A DNA stretch of 64,000 bases from Bacteroidota bacterium (GCA_016705125.1 JADIYW010000002.1:62001-126000); one strand, 5' to 3'. Positions 44,503-53,790 are shown, counted from the stretch's first letter. A program made the numbers and translations. Notes: a model not told the origin generated them from the sequence alone.

Positions 44503-44635
44503 CCTTTCTAAATTTAATGTATTGTGCTCTAAGCAATTCTATTGCATCCAAACGATCATTAAAACTCTTAGTTAACCAAAATTGGTAATCAGATTGTTTT
44601 TGTTTTAAAGGAATAATATTTACAACTTTTTCCAT
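44453..44635 (-). CDS. Small partner of the nucleotidyltransferase
   Basis: A 60-residue basic protein (KQSDYQFWLTKSFNDRLDAIELLRAQYIKF, then QPRLQRVCRVINKI) whose 3' end overlaps the nucleotidyltransferase start by 50 bases. The YWxxRSxxERLDAIExLRxQYI pattern is common in Bacteroidota next to nucleotidyltransferase genes. It has no HEPN motif (RxxxxxH), so it is not a classical HEPN partner. An antitoxin role is an inference from position and size. Confidence 0.7.
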   Translation of the reverse strand: MEKVVNIIPLKQKQSDYQFWLTKSFNDRLDAIELLRAQYIKFRKDVQPRLQRVCRVINKI

Positions 44636-44838
44636 AGTTCAAATATAAGCAAAAAAAAGCAAAATAGCTTTTCAGTCAAAAATGTTATTAACAATTAAAA
44701 TAAGGATATAAATTAAAACATTATCTAAGTAAGATTTAATTATTGCAATTTCTGAATCAATTATCATTAGTTTATTGTGGCTTTTATTGTTCCTAAGGAA
44801 AGAAAACCTACCTTTGCACTTATAAGCTAATTAATAAA

Positions 44839-46188
44839 ATGACTTTCGACGAATTAAATCTAAACAAACCTTTATTAAAAGCTTTGGAGGAATTGGGATT
44901 TGAACATCCCACAACCATCCAACAAAAAGCATTTTCAGTTATTATGTCGGGGCAAGATGTATTGGGAATAGCACAAACTGGTACAGGTAAAACTTTTGCA
45001 TATCTTTTACCGGCCCTGCGCCAGTGGACTTTTTCTAAAGAGAGATTTCCACAAATCCTTATTATTGTTCCCACGCGTGAATTGGTGGTTCAGGTGGTAT
45101 CGGATGTCGAAAAGCTTACAAAATATATGAATGTAGTGGTGGGCGGCGCTTATGGAGGTGGAAATATGCGGCTTCAACTCGAAATGGTATATGCAGGATT
45201 GGATGTTTTGGTGGCTACGCCAGGTAGACTTTACGATTTGGTTTTAAAAGGAGCTTTAAAATTAAAATCAATCAAAAAATTAGTGATAGACGAAGTAGAT
45301 GAAATGCTTAATCTGGGATTCAGGCCACAACTCACCCGTATTTTGGACATTCTGCCTCCAAAACGACAAAATCTACTCTTTTCTGCCACCATGACGGAGG
45401 ATGTAGAGGAATTAATGGATATATTTTTCCGAAATCCAGTAAAAATAGAAGCCGCTCCAACTGGTACACCACTTGAGAATATTGAACAAATTGGCTATAA
45501 TATTCCTAATTTTTATACCAAAATAAATTTATTGGAGCTGCTTTTGTCAGAAGATAAATCGATGACAAAGGTATTGGTATTTGCCGAAACAAAGCATTTA
45601 GCCGACTTAATTTATGAAAGACTCAGTTTGAAATTTCCAGATAAAATCGGCGTTATCCACTCCAATAAATCACAAAACACTCGTTTTAATGCTGTAAATC
45701 GCTTCAAAGACAATACTTTTACTATTCTAATCGCTACTGATTTAATTGCACGTGGGATTGATATTTCAGAAGTAACCCATGTCATCAACCTAGACACACC
45801 AGATATTGCCGAAAATTATATCCATAGAATTGGCCGTACTGGTAGGGCCGACAAAAAAGGTATTGCTATTACTTTTATAAGCAAAAAAGAAAAAGAATTT
45901 CAAAAAGCAATTGAAAAACTGATGAAGTTTAAAATTCCTATCCACCCAACACCTGAAAACTTGGAGATTTCTGATGTTTTATTGGAAATTGAAAAGGACA
46001 AAGTGGAAATGAAATTAATTGAAGTAAGGCGACCAAAAAAGGAAGATGTAGGCGCTTCACACCACGAAAAAAGCGAAAAAAACAAAAAAGTAAATCATTC
46101 AGTTACCCGAGCGGATACGATGAAAGCCAAATATAAAAAACCAATTACAAGAGGCGACAAAAACCAAAATAGGAAAAAGAAAAAATAA
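44839..46188 (+). CDS. DEAD-box-type RNA helicase
   Basis: A 449-residue SF2 helicase. Q motif ELGFEHPTTIQQKAF, motif I AQTGTGKT (about 50-57), Ia PTRELVVQ, Ib ATPGR, motif II DEVD (VIDEVDEML) where most members have DEAD, motif III SAT, IV VFAETK, V ARGIDI and VI HRIGRTGRA. The C-terminus is a Lys-rich tail (KYKKPITRGDKNQNRKKKK) that probably binds RNA. It may act in ribosome assembly or mRNA turnover; the subgroup is uncertain. The ATG at 44839 gives MTFDELNL. Confidence 0.92.
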   Translation: MTFDELNLNKPLLKALEELGFEHPTTIQQKAFSVIMSGQDVLGIAQTGTGKTFAYLLPALRQWTFSKERFPQILIIVPTRELVVQVVSDVEKLTKYMNVVVGGAYGGGNMRLQLEMVYAGLDVLVATPGRLYDLVLKGALKLKSIKKLVIDEVDEMLNLGFRPQLTRILDILPPKRQNLLFSATMTEDVEELMDIFFRNPVKIEAAPTGTPLENIEQIGYNIPNFYTKINLLELLLSEDKSMTKVLVFAETKHLADLIYERLSLKFPDKIGVIHSNKSQNTRFNAVNRFKDNTFTILIATDLIARGIDISEVTHVINLDTPDIAENYIHRIGRTGRADKKGIAITFISKKEKEFQKAIEKLMKFKIPIHPTPENLEISDVLLEIEKDKVEMKLIEVRRPKKEDVGASHHEKSEKNKKVNHSVTRADTMKAKYKKPITRGDKNQNRKKKK

Positions 46189-46240
46189 AAATCGGTATCT
46201 TTCCTCAAAATGTAATATTCTTAGCTAAACTAAATATAAA

Positions 46241-46696
46241 ATGAATTTAGAATTCAAACAAAAAGTATATAACGCTTACCTAAATACGGTAAACGAAAAA
46301 ATAAAATTATTACATCAAAACTTAGATGATTTATCTATTAGCATAGCGGAGGAAACTAAAAATTCGGCAGGCGATAAATATGAAACTGCGCGAGCTTTAC
46401 TCCAAACCGAACAAAGCAGCGTGGCCAAACAATTAAATGAAGCAAATGATCAAAAAAATTTATTGGAAACAATAGATATAAATTTAGTTTCCAATAAAAT
46501 AATAAAAGGAAGTTTGATACAAACCAATAGAGGTTATTTTTTTATGAGTATAGGGCTTGGCAAGGCTTTGGTTGAGGACCAAACCATAATCGCATTATCA
46601 CAAGCTGCACCATTGGGACAAAAATTACATGGTCTTACCATTGGCGATACAACTGAAGTAAATGGAATTAAATATTCCATTCAAAAGTTATATTAA
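46241..46696 (+). CDS. GreA/GreB-like protein
   Basis: A 151-residue protein with an N-terminal coiled coil (about 1-75) and a C-terminal domain ending SQAAPLGQKLHGLTIGDTTEVNG, similar to the SP(L/I)GxALxGxxxGDxVEV motif of Gre-factor C-domains. Such proteins are widespread in Bacteroidota and often mis-annotated as 3-oxoacyl-ACP synthases. Binding to the RNA polymerase secondary channel is possible, but a role in transcript cleavage is not shown. It begins 52 bases after the helicase and may share its transcript. Confidence 0.7.
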   Translation: MNLEFKQKVYNAYLNTVNEKIKLLHQNLDDLSISIAEETKNSAGDKYETARALLQTEQSSVAKQLNEANDQKNLLETIDINLVSNKIIKGSLIQTNRGYFFMSIGLGKALVEDQTIIALSQAAPLGQKLHGLTIGDTTEVNGIKYSIQKLY

Positions 46697-46700
46697 CAAA

Positions 46701-46727
46701 AAAGGGTCGCTAAAATTGCAACCCTTT
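46701..46727. terminator. Bidirectional terminator
   Basis: AAAGGGT pairs with ACCCTTT, with one C-A mismatch and a GC pair above it, between convergent genes ending at 46696 and 46749. U-runs occur on both sides (A-run before, TTAATTTTTTT after). Confidence 0.65.
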
Positions 46728-46748
46728 CTTACTTAATTTTTTTAACTA

Positions 46749-47405
46749 TTATTTAGACCCTAAAGATTTTGCTTCTCTTTTTGCTTTTTTAATATCTCTT
46801 CTAGTCATCGGTTTTTCAATATTTGCAACTGGCGCTTCCACTACTGGAGGAGCAACAACTACTGCAGGTGCTTGCTTTACTGGTGTAACAACTGGAGGAG
46901 CTGGAGCTACAACTGGTTTCGGGTCTACAGCTGGTTGTCCAGCCATTTGCCCACTTTGGCCAGCCTCAGATACCGTAATTGGCAATGCTGGATTTGGATC
47001 AACTGCATTTCCCTTAATATACAATACAACGGTTTCAGCTCCTTTTGTAGTAACAGTAATCGATTTATTAAAACTACCTGCATGTCCCATATTATATGTA
47101 GCAGATAAAAATCCTTTGCCACCAGGAGGAACAGCCTCTGTTGTCCATTTAGGTGTTGTACATCCACAACTTGCCCTTGCATTTTCAATTACTAAAGGTG
47201 CAGTTCCTTCATTAATGAATACAAATTCGTGTGTTACTGGTTTTCCAACTGGCCCTTCAGGAAAATTAAATTCACTTTCAGTAAATTTAATTTTAGAACC
47301 ATCTGGTTGTGCTACAGGAGCAACAACAGGCTCAGGAGAAACTTGAGCATTTGCAACTGAACCTATCAAGGTTAGTACAAAAATAAACGTAAATAATTTT
47401 TTCAT
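46749..47405 (-). CDS. DUF1573 secreted protein with Pro/Val-rich tail
   Basis: A 218-residue protein with a signal peptide (cut after SVANA). Residues about 35-130 form a DUF1573 Ig-like domain: FNFPEGPVGKPVTHEFVFINEGTAPLVI, ARASCGCTTPKW, and FNKSITVTTKGAETVVLYIKG. The Pro/Val/Ala-rich part (about 145-195) may extend through the periplasm or envelope, and a basic end (KKAKREAKSLGSK) follows. The function of DUF1573 is not known. A damaged paralogue lies next to it. Confidence 0.85.
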   Translation of the reverse strand: MKKLFTFIFVLTLIGSVANAQVSPEPVVAPVAQPDGSKIKFTESEFNFPEGPVGKPVTHEFVFINEGTAPLVIENARASCGCTTPKWTTEAVPPGGKGFLSATYNMGHAGSFNKSITVTTKGAETVVLYIKGNAVDPNPALPITVSEAGQSGQMAGQPAVDPKPVVAPAPPVVTPVKQAPAVVVAPPVVEAPVANIEKPMTRRDIKKAKREAKSLGSK

Positions 47406-47528
47406 GATTTTGTTAGTTTAATTAATTGAATCCAAATGTAATACGAGTTTATATATTTTAAAACATTTTAACATAAAATTTAAGAATTGCCTAAAAACTT
47501 AAATGAAAAGAATCTTTATGATGAATAA

Positions 47529-48023
47529 TTAAGGCTTTTTTTCCTTGGTCTCCAAAATCGTTTTTTTAATCTTAATCGGCTTTTTATTATTATCAAAATC
47601 AATTGGTTTATCTCCTCCCTGATTTAAACCATCAACCGCCTCCCCTTTTATGTACAATATCACCTTTTCACCTGCTGTTGTTATCACTGTAACTGTTTTG
47701 CTAAATTTTCCAGCATGCCCCATATTATAGGTAACGACAACAGAACCCATTTTACCTGGCAAAACTGTTTCTGTTGTCCACTTTGGTGTGGTGCAACCAC
47801 AACTAGCCGTAGCGCTTTCGATTTTCAAGGGCTCCGTGCCTTTATTTATAAAAAAAACTCATGCGTAACTGGCTTACCAACAATGCCTTTTGGAAATACA
47901 AATTCACTTTCCGCAAATTTCATTTTTGGATTCATTGTTGGTGCTTTGGTAGAAATTTCCTGAGCATCTGCATTTGCAAATACAATCAAAAAAGAAACAC
48001 CCTATCAGAAAAAGCCTTTTCAT
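47529..48023 (-). pseudogene. DUF1573 paralogue with two frameshifts
   Basis: The gene would start at the ATG at 48023 (MKRLFLIG) but the signal peptide continues in another frame (VSFLIVFANADAQEIS). A second break occurs at a run of eight T residues: GKPVTHEF, then INKGTEPLKIESATASCGCTTPKW in a third frame. A ninth T would restore it. With both repaired the product is 164 residues, normal for a single DUF1573 domain. The last frame is intact to the stop at 47529 (LETKEKKP end). The open frame at 47529..47828 alone has no proper start or signal. Confidence 0.8.
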
Positions 48024-48236
48024 TAAAAATTTTAATATCTTTTAACAAAATTAATGCTAGAAGAAATGATAAATATGCTTTTAACTAATACTTAACAAAA
48101 TGGAGAAAGGTTTAATATTGGGGTTATATTGGGCAATAGTATTAAGTAGTTGGTATTGAGTAATGAGCAAAAAAATCTTTTTTTCTTTTGATTACTCTTA
48201 AAAAGATTTAGAACTTTGTTGGAAAATAAATAAACC

Positions 48237-48287
48237 AACTTTTCCAAATCACTTTAACATTTACAAAAATTTGGATTTGGAAAAGTT
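48237..48287. repeat. 14-bp perfect inverted repeat upstream of the E1 gene
   Basis: AACTTTTCCAAATC (48237-48250) and GATTTGGAAAAGTT (48274-48287) are exact inverted copies separated by 23 bases. They lie 228 bases before the ATG of the E1 gene, in the gene-free stretch 48024-48514. It may be an operator or an RNA hairpin. The rest of the stretch is A/T rich with no other signal seen, apart from GTATTAAGTAGTTGGTATTG, a word repeat near 48140. Confidence 0.55.
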
Positions 48288-48514
48288 TTTCGAGAAGTTA
48301 AAATTAATTTCCATTTTTGAACCATTTAAGTACCTAGTAAAGACCTTTGTGGTTAAATTCACATGGCTTATCCACACAAATATTTAAAGAGGAAAATTAA
48401 AAAGTATTATAAAAAATAAATTATTTAATTTTATACAGTATTTTAAACCATTTATTATGGAAAACTTGCATCAAACATAAATACTGAAAAAGGGTTTCGT
48501 TCGAAGACTTCAGA

Positions 48515-50878
48515 ATGGAAGTGCTTGAAGACTATAAATTAGCCTGCATTAGTAGAGAAGTGAGTGTAATGGGTCGAAAAGAAGTACTTACTGGAAAAGC
48601 AAAATTCGGCATTTTTGGTGATGGAAAGGAAGTACCACAAATTGCTTTATCAAAAGTATTTGCCAACGGTGATTTTAGAGCTGGCTATTATAGAGACCAA
48701 ACTTTCGCACTAGCAACCGAAATTGTAACGCCAGAACAATTATTTGGCCAACTGTATGGCAATCCAAGTTTGGAAGCCGACCCACACTCAGGCGGAAGAC
48801 AAATGAATAATCATTTTGCTACTCGCTCGCTAAATGGCGATGGCACTTGGAAAACACTAAAAAATCAAAAAAATTCCGCCGCCGATAATTCTCCTACTGC
48901 ATCCCAAATGACTCGTTCTTTGGGTTTGGCAATGGCTTCCAAAAAATATAGAGCGCTACAAGATTTAATTGGTGAAAACAAATTTTCAAATAACGGAAAC
49001 GAAATCTGTTTTGCCACTATTGGCGATGCCAGTACTTCCGAAGGACTTTTTTGGGAAGTAATCAATGCAGGAGGCGTATTACAAGTACCGCTAATTGTAA
49101 GTGTATGGGATGATGGTTATGGTATTTCGGTACCCAAAAAATTACAAACTACCAAATCGAGTATTTCGGAAATTTTAGAGGGATTTAGGGTAAACGAAAA
49201 AAATGAAGGATGGGATATCTATACCGTAAAAGCCTGGAACTATCCCGAATTGATTTTAACCTACAAAAAAGCAGCCGAAAAAACCCGTAGAACCCATATT
49301 CCTGCTTTGATACATGTTGAGGAAGTAACTCAACCGCAAGGACATTCCACGTCGGGTAGCCATGAACGATACAAAAATGAGGAAAGATTAGAATTTGAAA
49401 AGAAATTCGACTGCATCCGCAAAATGAAAGAGTGGATGGTAAACACAAAAATAGCCACCGAAGAGCAATGTTTGGATATTGAAGATGCGGCAAAAATTTT
49501 TGTTTTAGATGCCAAGAAAAATGCGTGGAATGCATTTATGCAACCTATTAAAGACGAAATAAACGAAGTATTTGCTTTAATAAATCAATTGGAACCTCAT
49601 ATCTCTCGAAAAAACAAACTCAACGAAATCCTTCAAGAATTAAAAACGGCTATCGACCCAACAAGAAAAGAAATTTTTACTTGTATCTCCAAAGTTTTGA
49701 GAATTGCTCAAAATGTACAACATGAGTCGAAGCAGCGATTGATAGATTGGAAAAAAGAACAACACGCCATCAACAAAGAAAGGTATAATTCCTATTTGCA
49801 TTCCGACACCGCCGAATCTCCTTTAAGAATTCCGATAGTTCCAGTTCAATATCCTGAAAAGCCTAAGTATTTGAGTGGTTTTCAAGTGCTTAACCTTTGT
49901 TTTGATGCCAATTTTGAACGCGACCCAAGAATATTGGCATTTGGTGAAGATGTAGGTAAAATTGGAGATGTAAATCAGGCATTTGCTGGTTTGCAAACCA
50001 AATATGGCATCGACCGAATTTATGACACTGGCATACGGGAAGCGAGTATCATGGGAGAAGGTATTGGGCTTGCCATGCGTGGATTGCGACCGATAGCCGA
50101 AATTCAGTATTTAGATTATTTATTGTACGGCTTACAGCCGCTTTCCGACGACTTATCTTGCTTATCTTATAGAACCAAAGGCGGACAGAAAGCGCCACTT
50201 ATCATTCGTACTCGTGGCCACCGCTTAGAGGGAATATGGCATACAGGTTCGCCTATCGGCATGATACTGGGTGCAGTACGTGGCATGCATGTATGTGTGC
50301 CGCGCAATATGACGCAAGCCGCTGGTTTTTACAATTTGTTGCTTCGAGCCGATGAGCCCGCAATCGTAATTGAATGCTTGAATGGCTACCGATTAAAAGA
50401 AAAAATACCTTCCAACCCTGGTGATTTCACCATTCCATTAGGCGTGCCAGAGGTATTGATAAAAGGAAATGACATTACATTGGTTACCTATGGCTCCTGT
50501 ATTCGAATTGCTGAAACGGCTATTAACCAATTAAAAGAGGTGGATATTTCTGTAGAATTAATAGATGTTCAGACTTTATTGCCTTTTGATTTGCGACATA
50601 TCATACAACAATCGGTAAAGAAAACGAACCGAATTGTATTTTTGGATGAAGATGTACCGGGTGGTGGAACAGGCTATATGATGCAGCAAGTAATTGAACA
50701 CCAAGATATTTTTAGGTATTTGGATGCGCCGCCTGCCACTATCTCCTCCTACCCTAACCGATCAGCATTTGGCTCTGATGGTGATTATTTTTGCAAACCA
50801 AATGAAGAGGATGTTTTTAATACTATATACAATATAATGACTGAAGCCAATCCACGGAATTTTCCTGAGTTGGATTAG
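48515..50878 (+). CDS. Fused E1 (alpha+beta) of a 2-oxoacid dehydrogenase
   Basis: A 787-residue thiamine-diphosphate enzyme with both E1 subunits in one chain, as usual for Bacteroidota; it decarboxylates a branched-chain or other 2-oxoacid for transfer to lipoyl-E2. The alpha half has KAKFGIFGDGKEVPQIALSKVF, SLEADPHSGGRQM and the cofactor region IGDASTSEGLFWEVINAGGVLQVP followed by WDDGYGIS, in which Asp replaces the more usual Asn. The beta half (from about 445) has RILAFGEDVGKIGDVNQAFAGL, the IREASIMGEGIGLAMRG segment, and GTGYMMQQVIEH. Upstream in-frame codons run to a TGA without another ATG. No E2 or E3 gene is adjacent. The exact substrate is not determined. Confidence 0.88.
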   Translation: MEVLEDYKLACISREVSVMGRKEVLTGKAKFGIFGDGKEVPQIALSKVFANGDFRAGYYRDQTFALATEIVTPEQLFGQLYGNPSLEADPHSGGRQMNNHFATRSLNGDGTWKTLKNQKNSAADNSPTASQMTRSLGLAMASKKYRALQDLIGENKFSNNGNEICFATIGDASTSEGLFWEVINAGGVLQVPLIVSVWDDGYGISVPKKLQTTKSSISEILEGFRVNEKNEGWDIYTVKAWNYPELILTYKKAAEKTRRTHIPALIHVEEVTQPQGHSTSGSHERYKNEERLEFEKKFDCIRKMKEWMVNTKIATEEQCLDIEDAAKIFVLDAKKNAWNAFMQPIKDEINEVFALINQLEPHISRKNKLNEILQELKTAIDPTRKEIFTCISKVLRIAQNVQHESKQRLIDWKKEQHAINKERYNSYLHSDTAESPLRIPIVPVQYPEKPKYLSGFQVLNLCFDANFERDPRILAFGEDVGKIGDVNQAFAGLQTKYGIDRIYDTGIREASIMGEGIGLAMRGLRPIAEIQYLDYLLYGLQPLSDDLSCLSYRTKGGQKAPLIIRTRGHRLEGIWHTGSPIGMILGAVRGMHVCVPRNMTQAAGFYNLLLRADEPAIVIECLNGYRLKEKIPSNPGDFTIPLGVPEVLIKGNDITLVTYGSCIRIAETAINQLKEVDISVELIDVQTLLPFDLRHIIQQSVKKTNRIVFLDEDVPGGGTGYMMQQVIEHQDIFRYLDAPPATISSYPNRSAFGSDGDYFCKPNEEDVFNTIYNIMTEANPRNFPELD

Positions 50879-50912
50879 TGAATGAATTCACTTTGATAAA
50901 AGTTATAGAAAA

Positions 50913-51865
50913 TTAAAATCTTTTAAAATAATTTGTTTCTTCTCTACCATAAAAACTTTTTCTTATTTTTAATTCTAAATCGCTTTCATCCAATTTTATA
51001 ATTTTTCCTTCAAATAGTTCATCTCCCAAATAACGAAGCCAATTATTATTTTCTAAATATACAATTATAAGATCTTTTGTTTCGGGATTATAAGTCCATT
51101 TCCCATGATTAATAATTGACAACTCTTTTTCATTTTTAGGAAAAGTAGAAGGAATCTTTCCACTTACAAAAATTCTTTTTTTAGATTCCGTAAAAATGCC
51201 ATTTTTATCAAAATCAACAAAATATTGTTTCCTAAATACAAAGGAAGTATCTTTATATCTCCTAGCAGTATCTAAAGAATTCCATTCATCATTTTTATGA
51301 AAAATCCTCCGATTATTGGTACTAACCGTTTTGAATGTTTTCCATTTTCCCAACAATTTGCTATAATCTTTAAAATCTTTTATTGATACGTTTACTTTTT
51401 CAATATTACTAACCAAATTTTTACCATAATAAAAACAATATTCTATATCGAAATTTTGTGGGAATGAATTCCCTAATACCTCCATAATTAAAATAAATTC
51501 ATCAAAATCATTTTTAACAAAACTACCCCAAATCCTTCATTTTCCGATAAATAACGATACTTAAATGGAATATCTAAATAAAAATCAGCCCCCTTTACCT
51601 TTAAATAAATTCCTTGAAAGGAACACTCAGCTTTAAATTTAATAGAAAACGAAACATCAGAAAGCCCACCTGAAAAAGCACTTAAATTTGAAAGCAATGG
51701 CTTATGAAATGTAGGTTTGGGAAAGTTACCCTTTTTTTTCAATGCACCCTCATAGTATAATTTGTTTAAAATTCTATTTGGATTTTCCTTTTCCTTTAAG
51801 CAATTTGTTACGCTAAAAGAAATGAAAGAAAGATAAAAAAATAGTTTATAAAACTTACAACTCAT
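50913..51865 (-). pseudogene. Lipoprotein gene split by a frameshift
   Basis: The first part, from the ATG at 51865, encodes a signal with lipobox-like SVTNC and ends abruptly at 51488 after NEGFGVVLLKMILMNLF. The second part (from 51485) starts mid-domain with MEVLGNSFPQNF. If the run of five A residues near 51510 had six, the frame would continue VVLLKNDFDEFILIMEVLGN and give one protein of 317 residues. The C-terminal half has LLGKWKTFKT and HGKWTYNPETKDLIIVYL, suggesting a lipocalin-like fold. Alternatively two separate proteins are made. Confidence 0.65.
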
Positions 51866-51962
51866 TTATAAATTTATGAATAAAAACGAATTATCTAAAT
51901 GTTTTATTATTTATTTTGAATTATTAAACATTTAAAATTAATCATTCAACATTCATAACTAT

Positions 51963-52985
51963 TTATTCCCCAATCAAAGGTTGAATATTTAGTTGTTGGC
52001 ACAATTCTAAAATTATTTTAAAAAATTCGTGTTTTTGAAGTATTTCCTTACTGCCTTTTGGTACTTTAAAAAAGAAAGAAAAAGAAACTGTTACACCTCT
52101 GGAAGACACTTCACTGATATATCCTTCCATTGAGTTTGCCTTTAAAATATACCCTTCTTTCAGTTTCTCTTTTGCCATTACTACCATTTCCTCTATTTTT
52201 TCAATAGAACAATCGAAACCAAAGTTAACCTCCATTCTGAATATTCGATAAACTTTCAATCCCAAATTATTAATGGTCATTTCTGCCAACTTACCATTAG
52301 GCGTTGATATAATAGTATCTTTTGGAGTCCTTATGCGTGTAGACCGCAAACCCACCTCTTCTACCATCCCAACTATTTGTTTATTATCGGCTTCTATAAA
52401 ATCGCCAATTCTAAATGGTCGATCTACCAATATATTTATTGAACCAATTAAATTCTTTATTACATCTTGTGCTGCTAATGCAATAGCTAATCCACCAATT
52501 GAAAGTCCTGCAAGTATCGTTGAAAGTTCTACCCCTAATTTTCTAAAACTAAGTACCATTGTGGCGAAAATAAATAGGAGTTTTCCCATTTTTTTTACTG
52601 CATTTACCATCTGATTATCGAAAGTATCTGAAGTTTGTTTTGATTTTTCATCAAAATAGTTCATTACCAACACAAACCCACGCCATAAGGTAAGTAAAAC
52701 AAAAAACGAAAGGAATACATCTAATCCTTTAATTATATAAAGTGAAATTTTTGAATTTAAATTTAATGCAGGTACAAACAATTTCAATAGCCAAAATGAA
52801 ACGGATATACTAAAAGCCTGTGAAAATCTTAAAATATACCTAGGCAATAATAAATTTTTTCCTACTTGCCAATCACCTATCTTTCTAATTAAGAATTTAA
52901 ATAAGGAAGTACATAGTCTATATAAAAGAAAAGAAAAAAACAATAAGATTAACAAACCCGTCCATTGCCAAATTTTCAAACCCAA
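51963..52985 (-). CDS. MscS-family mechanosensitive channel
   Basis: A 340-residue inner-membrane protein with about four helices before the MscS core. The pore helix and beta domain read TILAGLSIGGLAIALAAQDVIKNLIGSINILVDRPFRIGDFIE, then VGMVEEVGLRSTRIRTPKDTIISTPNGKLA, both diagnostic. Predicted to open on hypo-osmotic shock. The gene has no ATG: starts are TTG at 52985 or TTG at 52979, the latter giving a TTGA overlap with the preceding gene. It is translationally coupled to the 52976 gene. Confidence 0.9.
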   Translation of the reverse strand: MGLKIWQWTGLLILLFFSFLLYRLCTSLFKFLIRKIGDWQVGKNLLLPRYILRFSQAFSISVSFWLLKLFVPALNLNSKISLYIIKGLDVFLSFFVLLTLWRGFVLVMNYFDEKSKQTSDTFDNQMVNAVKKMGKLLFIFATMVLSFRKLGVELSTILAGLSIGGLAIALAAQDVIKNLIGSINILVDRPFRIGDFIEADNKQIVGMVEEVGLRSTRIRTPKDTIISTPNGKLAEMTINNLGLKVYRIFRMEVNFGFDCSIEKIEEMVVMAKEKLKEGYILKANSMEGYISEVSSRGVTVSFSFFFKVPKGSKEILQKHEFFKIILELCQQLNIQPLIGE

Positions 52986-53479
52986 AATATAATCCCCTCT
53001 TTATATGGCATTAAATTAAGGATAAAATCCGAACCAAAAGGGTATACTTCTTGATGTAATTTAACAATATTCTTTTGAGCCTCCTTATTTATCAACCATT
53101 TATTTCCTTGTTTCTCAACCCAAACTTTTCTATTCAATCCTTCTATAAAATAAACATTTTTTAAGGAAATACTATCTATATGGTCTGGATCACGAGAAAT
53201 AGATTTAAAATCTATCAAAATTCCTTTCCCATCAAGCAATTGTTTAAATTTAATTGAATTCGTTTTTCTTTGAGCATTTGAACCTCCTTCAAATGATTTA
53301 CCTGATTTTTCGGGGTTATAATCTTCTTTTTGCAAATAATATTGCTGATTATAAATTACATTATAAGGATTACTATTAATTTCCCAAGATTCAAAATCAG
53401 GCTTATCCAAATTGTTTCCACAAAAACCAACCTTTAGAATAAAAAAAAGTACAAAGGAAATATAAAATCTTAGTCTCAT
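52976..53479 (-). CDS. Secreted protein of unknown function, upstream of the MscS gene
   Basis: A 167-residue protein from the ATG at 53479 with a signal peptide (FVLFFILKVGFCGNN). The longer frame from 53488 begins with a TTG inside a -7 box. The mature protein has FKQLLDGKGILIDFKSISRDPDHIDSISLKNVYFIEGLNRKVWVEKQGNKWLINKEA, mostly beta-strand. It ends GIIFWV and its TGA overlaps the MscS start. A shared role with the channel is possible but unproven. Confidence 0.6.
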   Translation of the reverse strand: MRLRFYISFVLFFILKVGFCGNNLDKPDFESWEINSNPYNVIYNQQYYLQKEDYNPEKSGKSFEGGSNAQRKTNSIKFKQLLDGKGILIDFKSISRDPDHIDSISLKNVYFIEGLNRKVWVEKQGNKWLINKEAQKNIVKLHQEVYPFGSDFILNLMPYKEGIIFWV

Positions 53480-53484
53480 TAACT

Positions 53485-53492
53485 GCAAAATT
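53485..53492 (-). promoter_or_regulatory. -7 promoter element of the 53479 gene and MscS
   Basis: TAATTTTG on the minus strand ends 5 bases before the ATG at 53479 and fits TAnnTTTG. Confidence 0.5.
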
Positions 53493-53782
53493 AAACATAT
53501 TATATCAATTCCAATTTTTATTTCACCTTCTTTAAATAAAAATTTTAGAATAATAAATGCCGATATCGATTAAAAATAAGACAAACAAGTGAAGCGAAGT
53601 TTGAATTATATTGAAATCATAATCGGTATTATGGTCATTTTTGACTTGTTTGAAAAATAAATTTAAAAAAAATAAATTATTTTAAAATTGCATTTATTTG
53701 ATTTTCAATTCTTTACAAAATTCATAAAAATTATTTTTATTTTTTTTAGTACTATGTGTTGCATAATACTATTTTTTATACA

Positions 53783-53790
53783 TATATTTG
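53783..53790 (+). promoter_or_regulatory. -7 promoter element of the small-protein/PadR/PspC operon
   Basis: TATATTTG fits TAnnTTTG, with GTTG 21 bases upstream as a possible -33 box, and lies 36 bases before the first ATG. The stretch between 53493 and this promoter holds no gene; it contains two crossing inverted repeats (53556-53564 with 53622-53630, and 53582-53590 with 53644-53652). Confidence 0.6.

Noticed and set aside
46241..46696. 3-oxoacyl-ACP synthase
   Set aside because: This name is often given to such proteins, but there is no ketosynthase motif; the C-terminus looks like a Gre factor.
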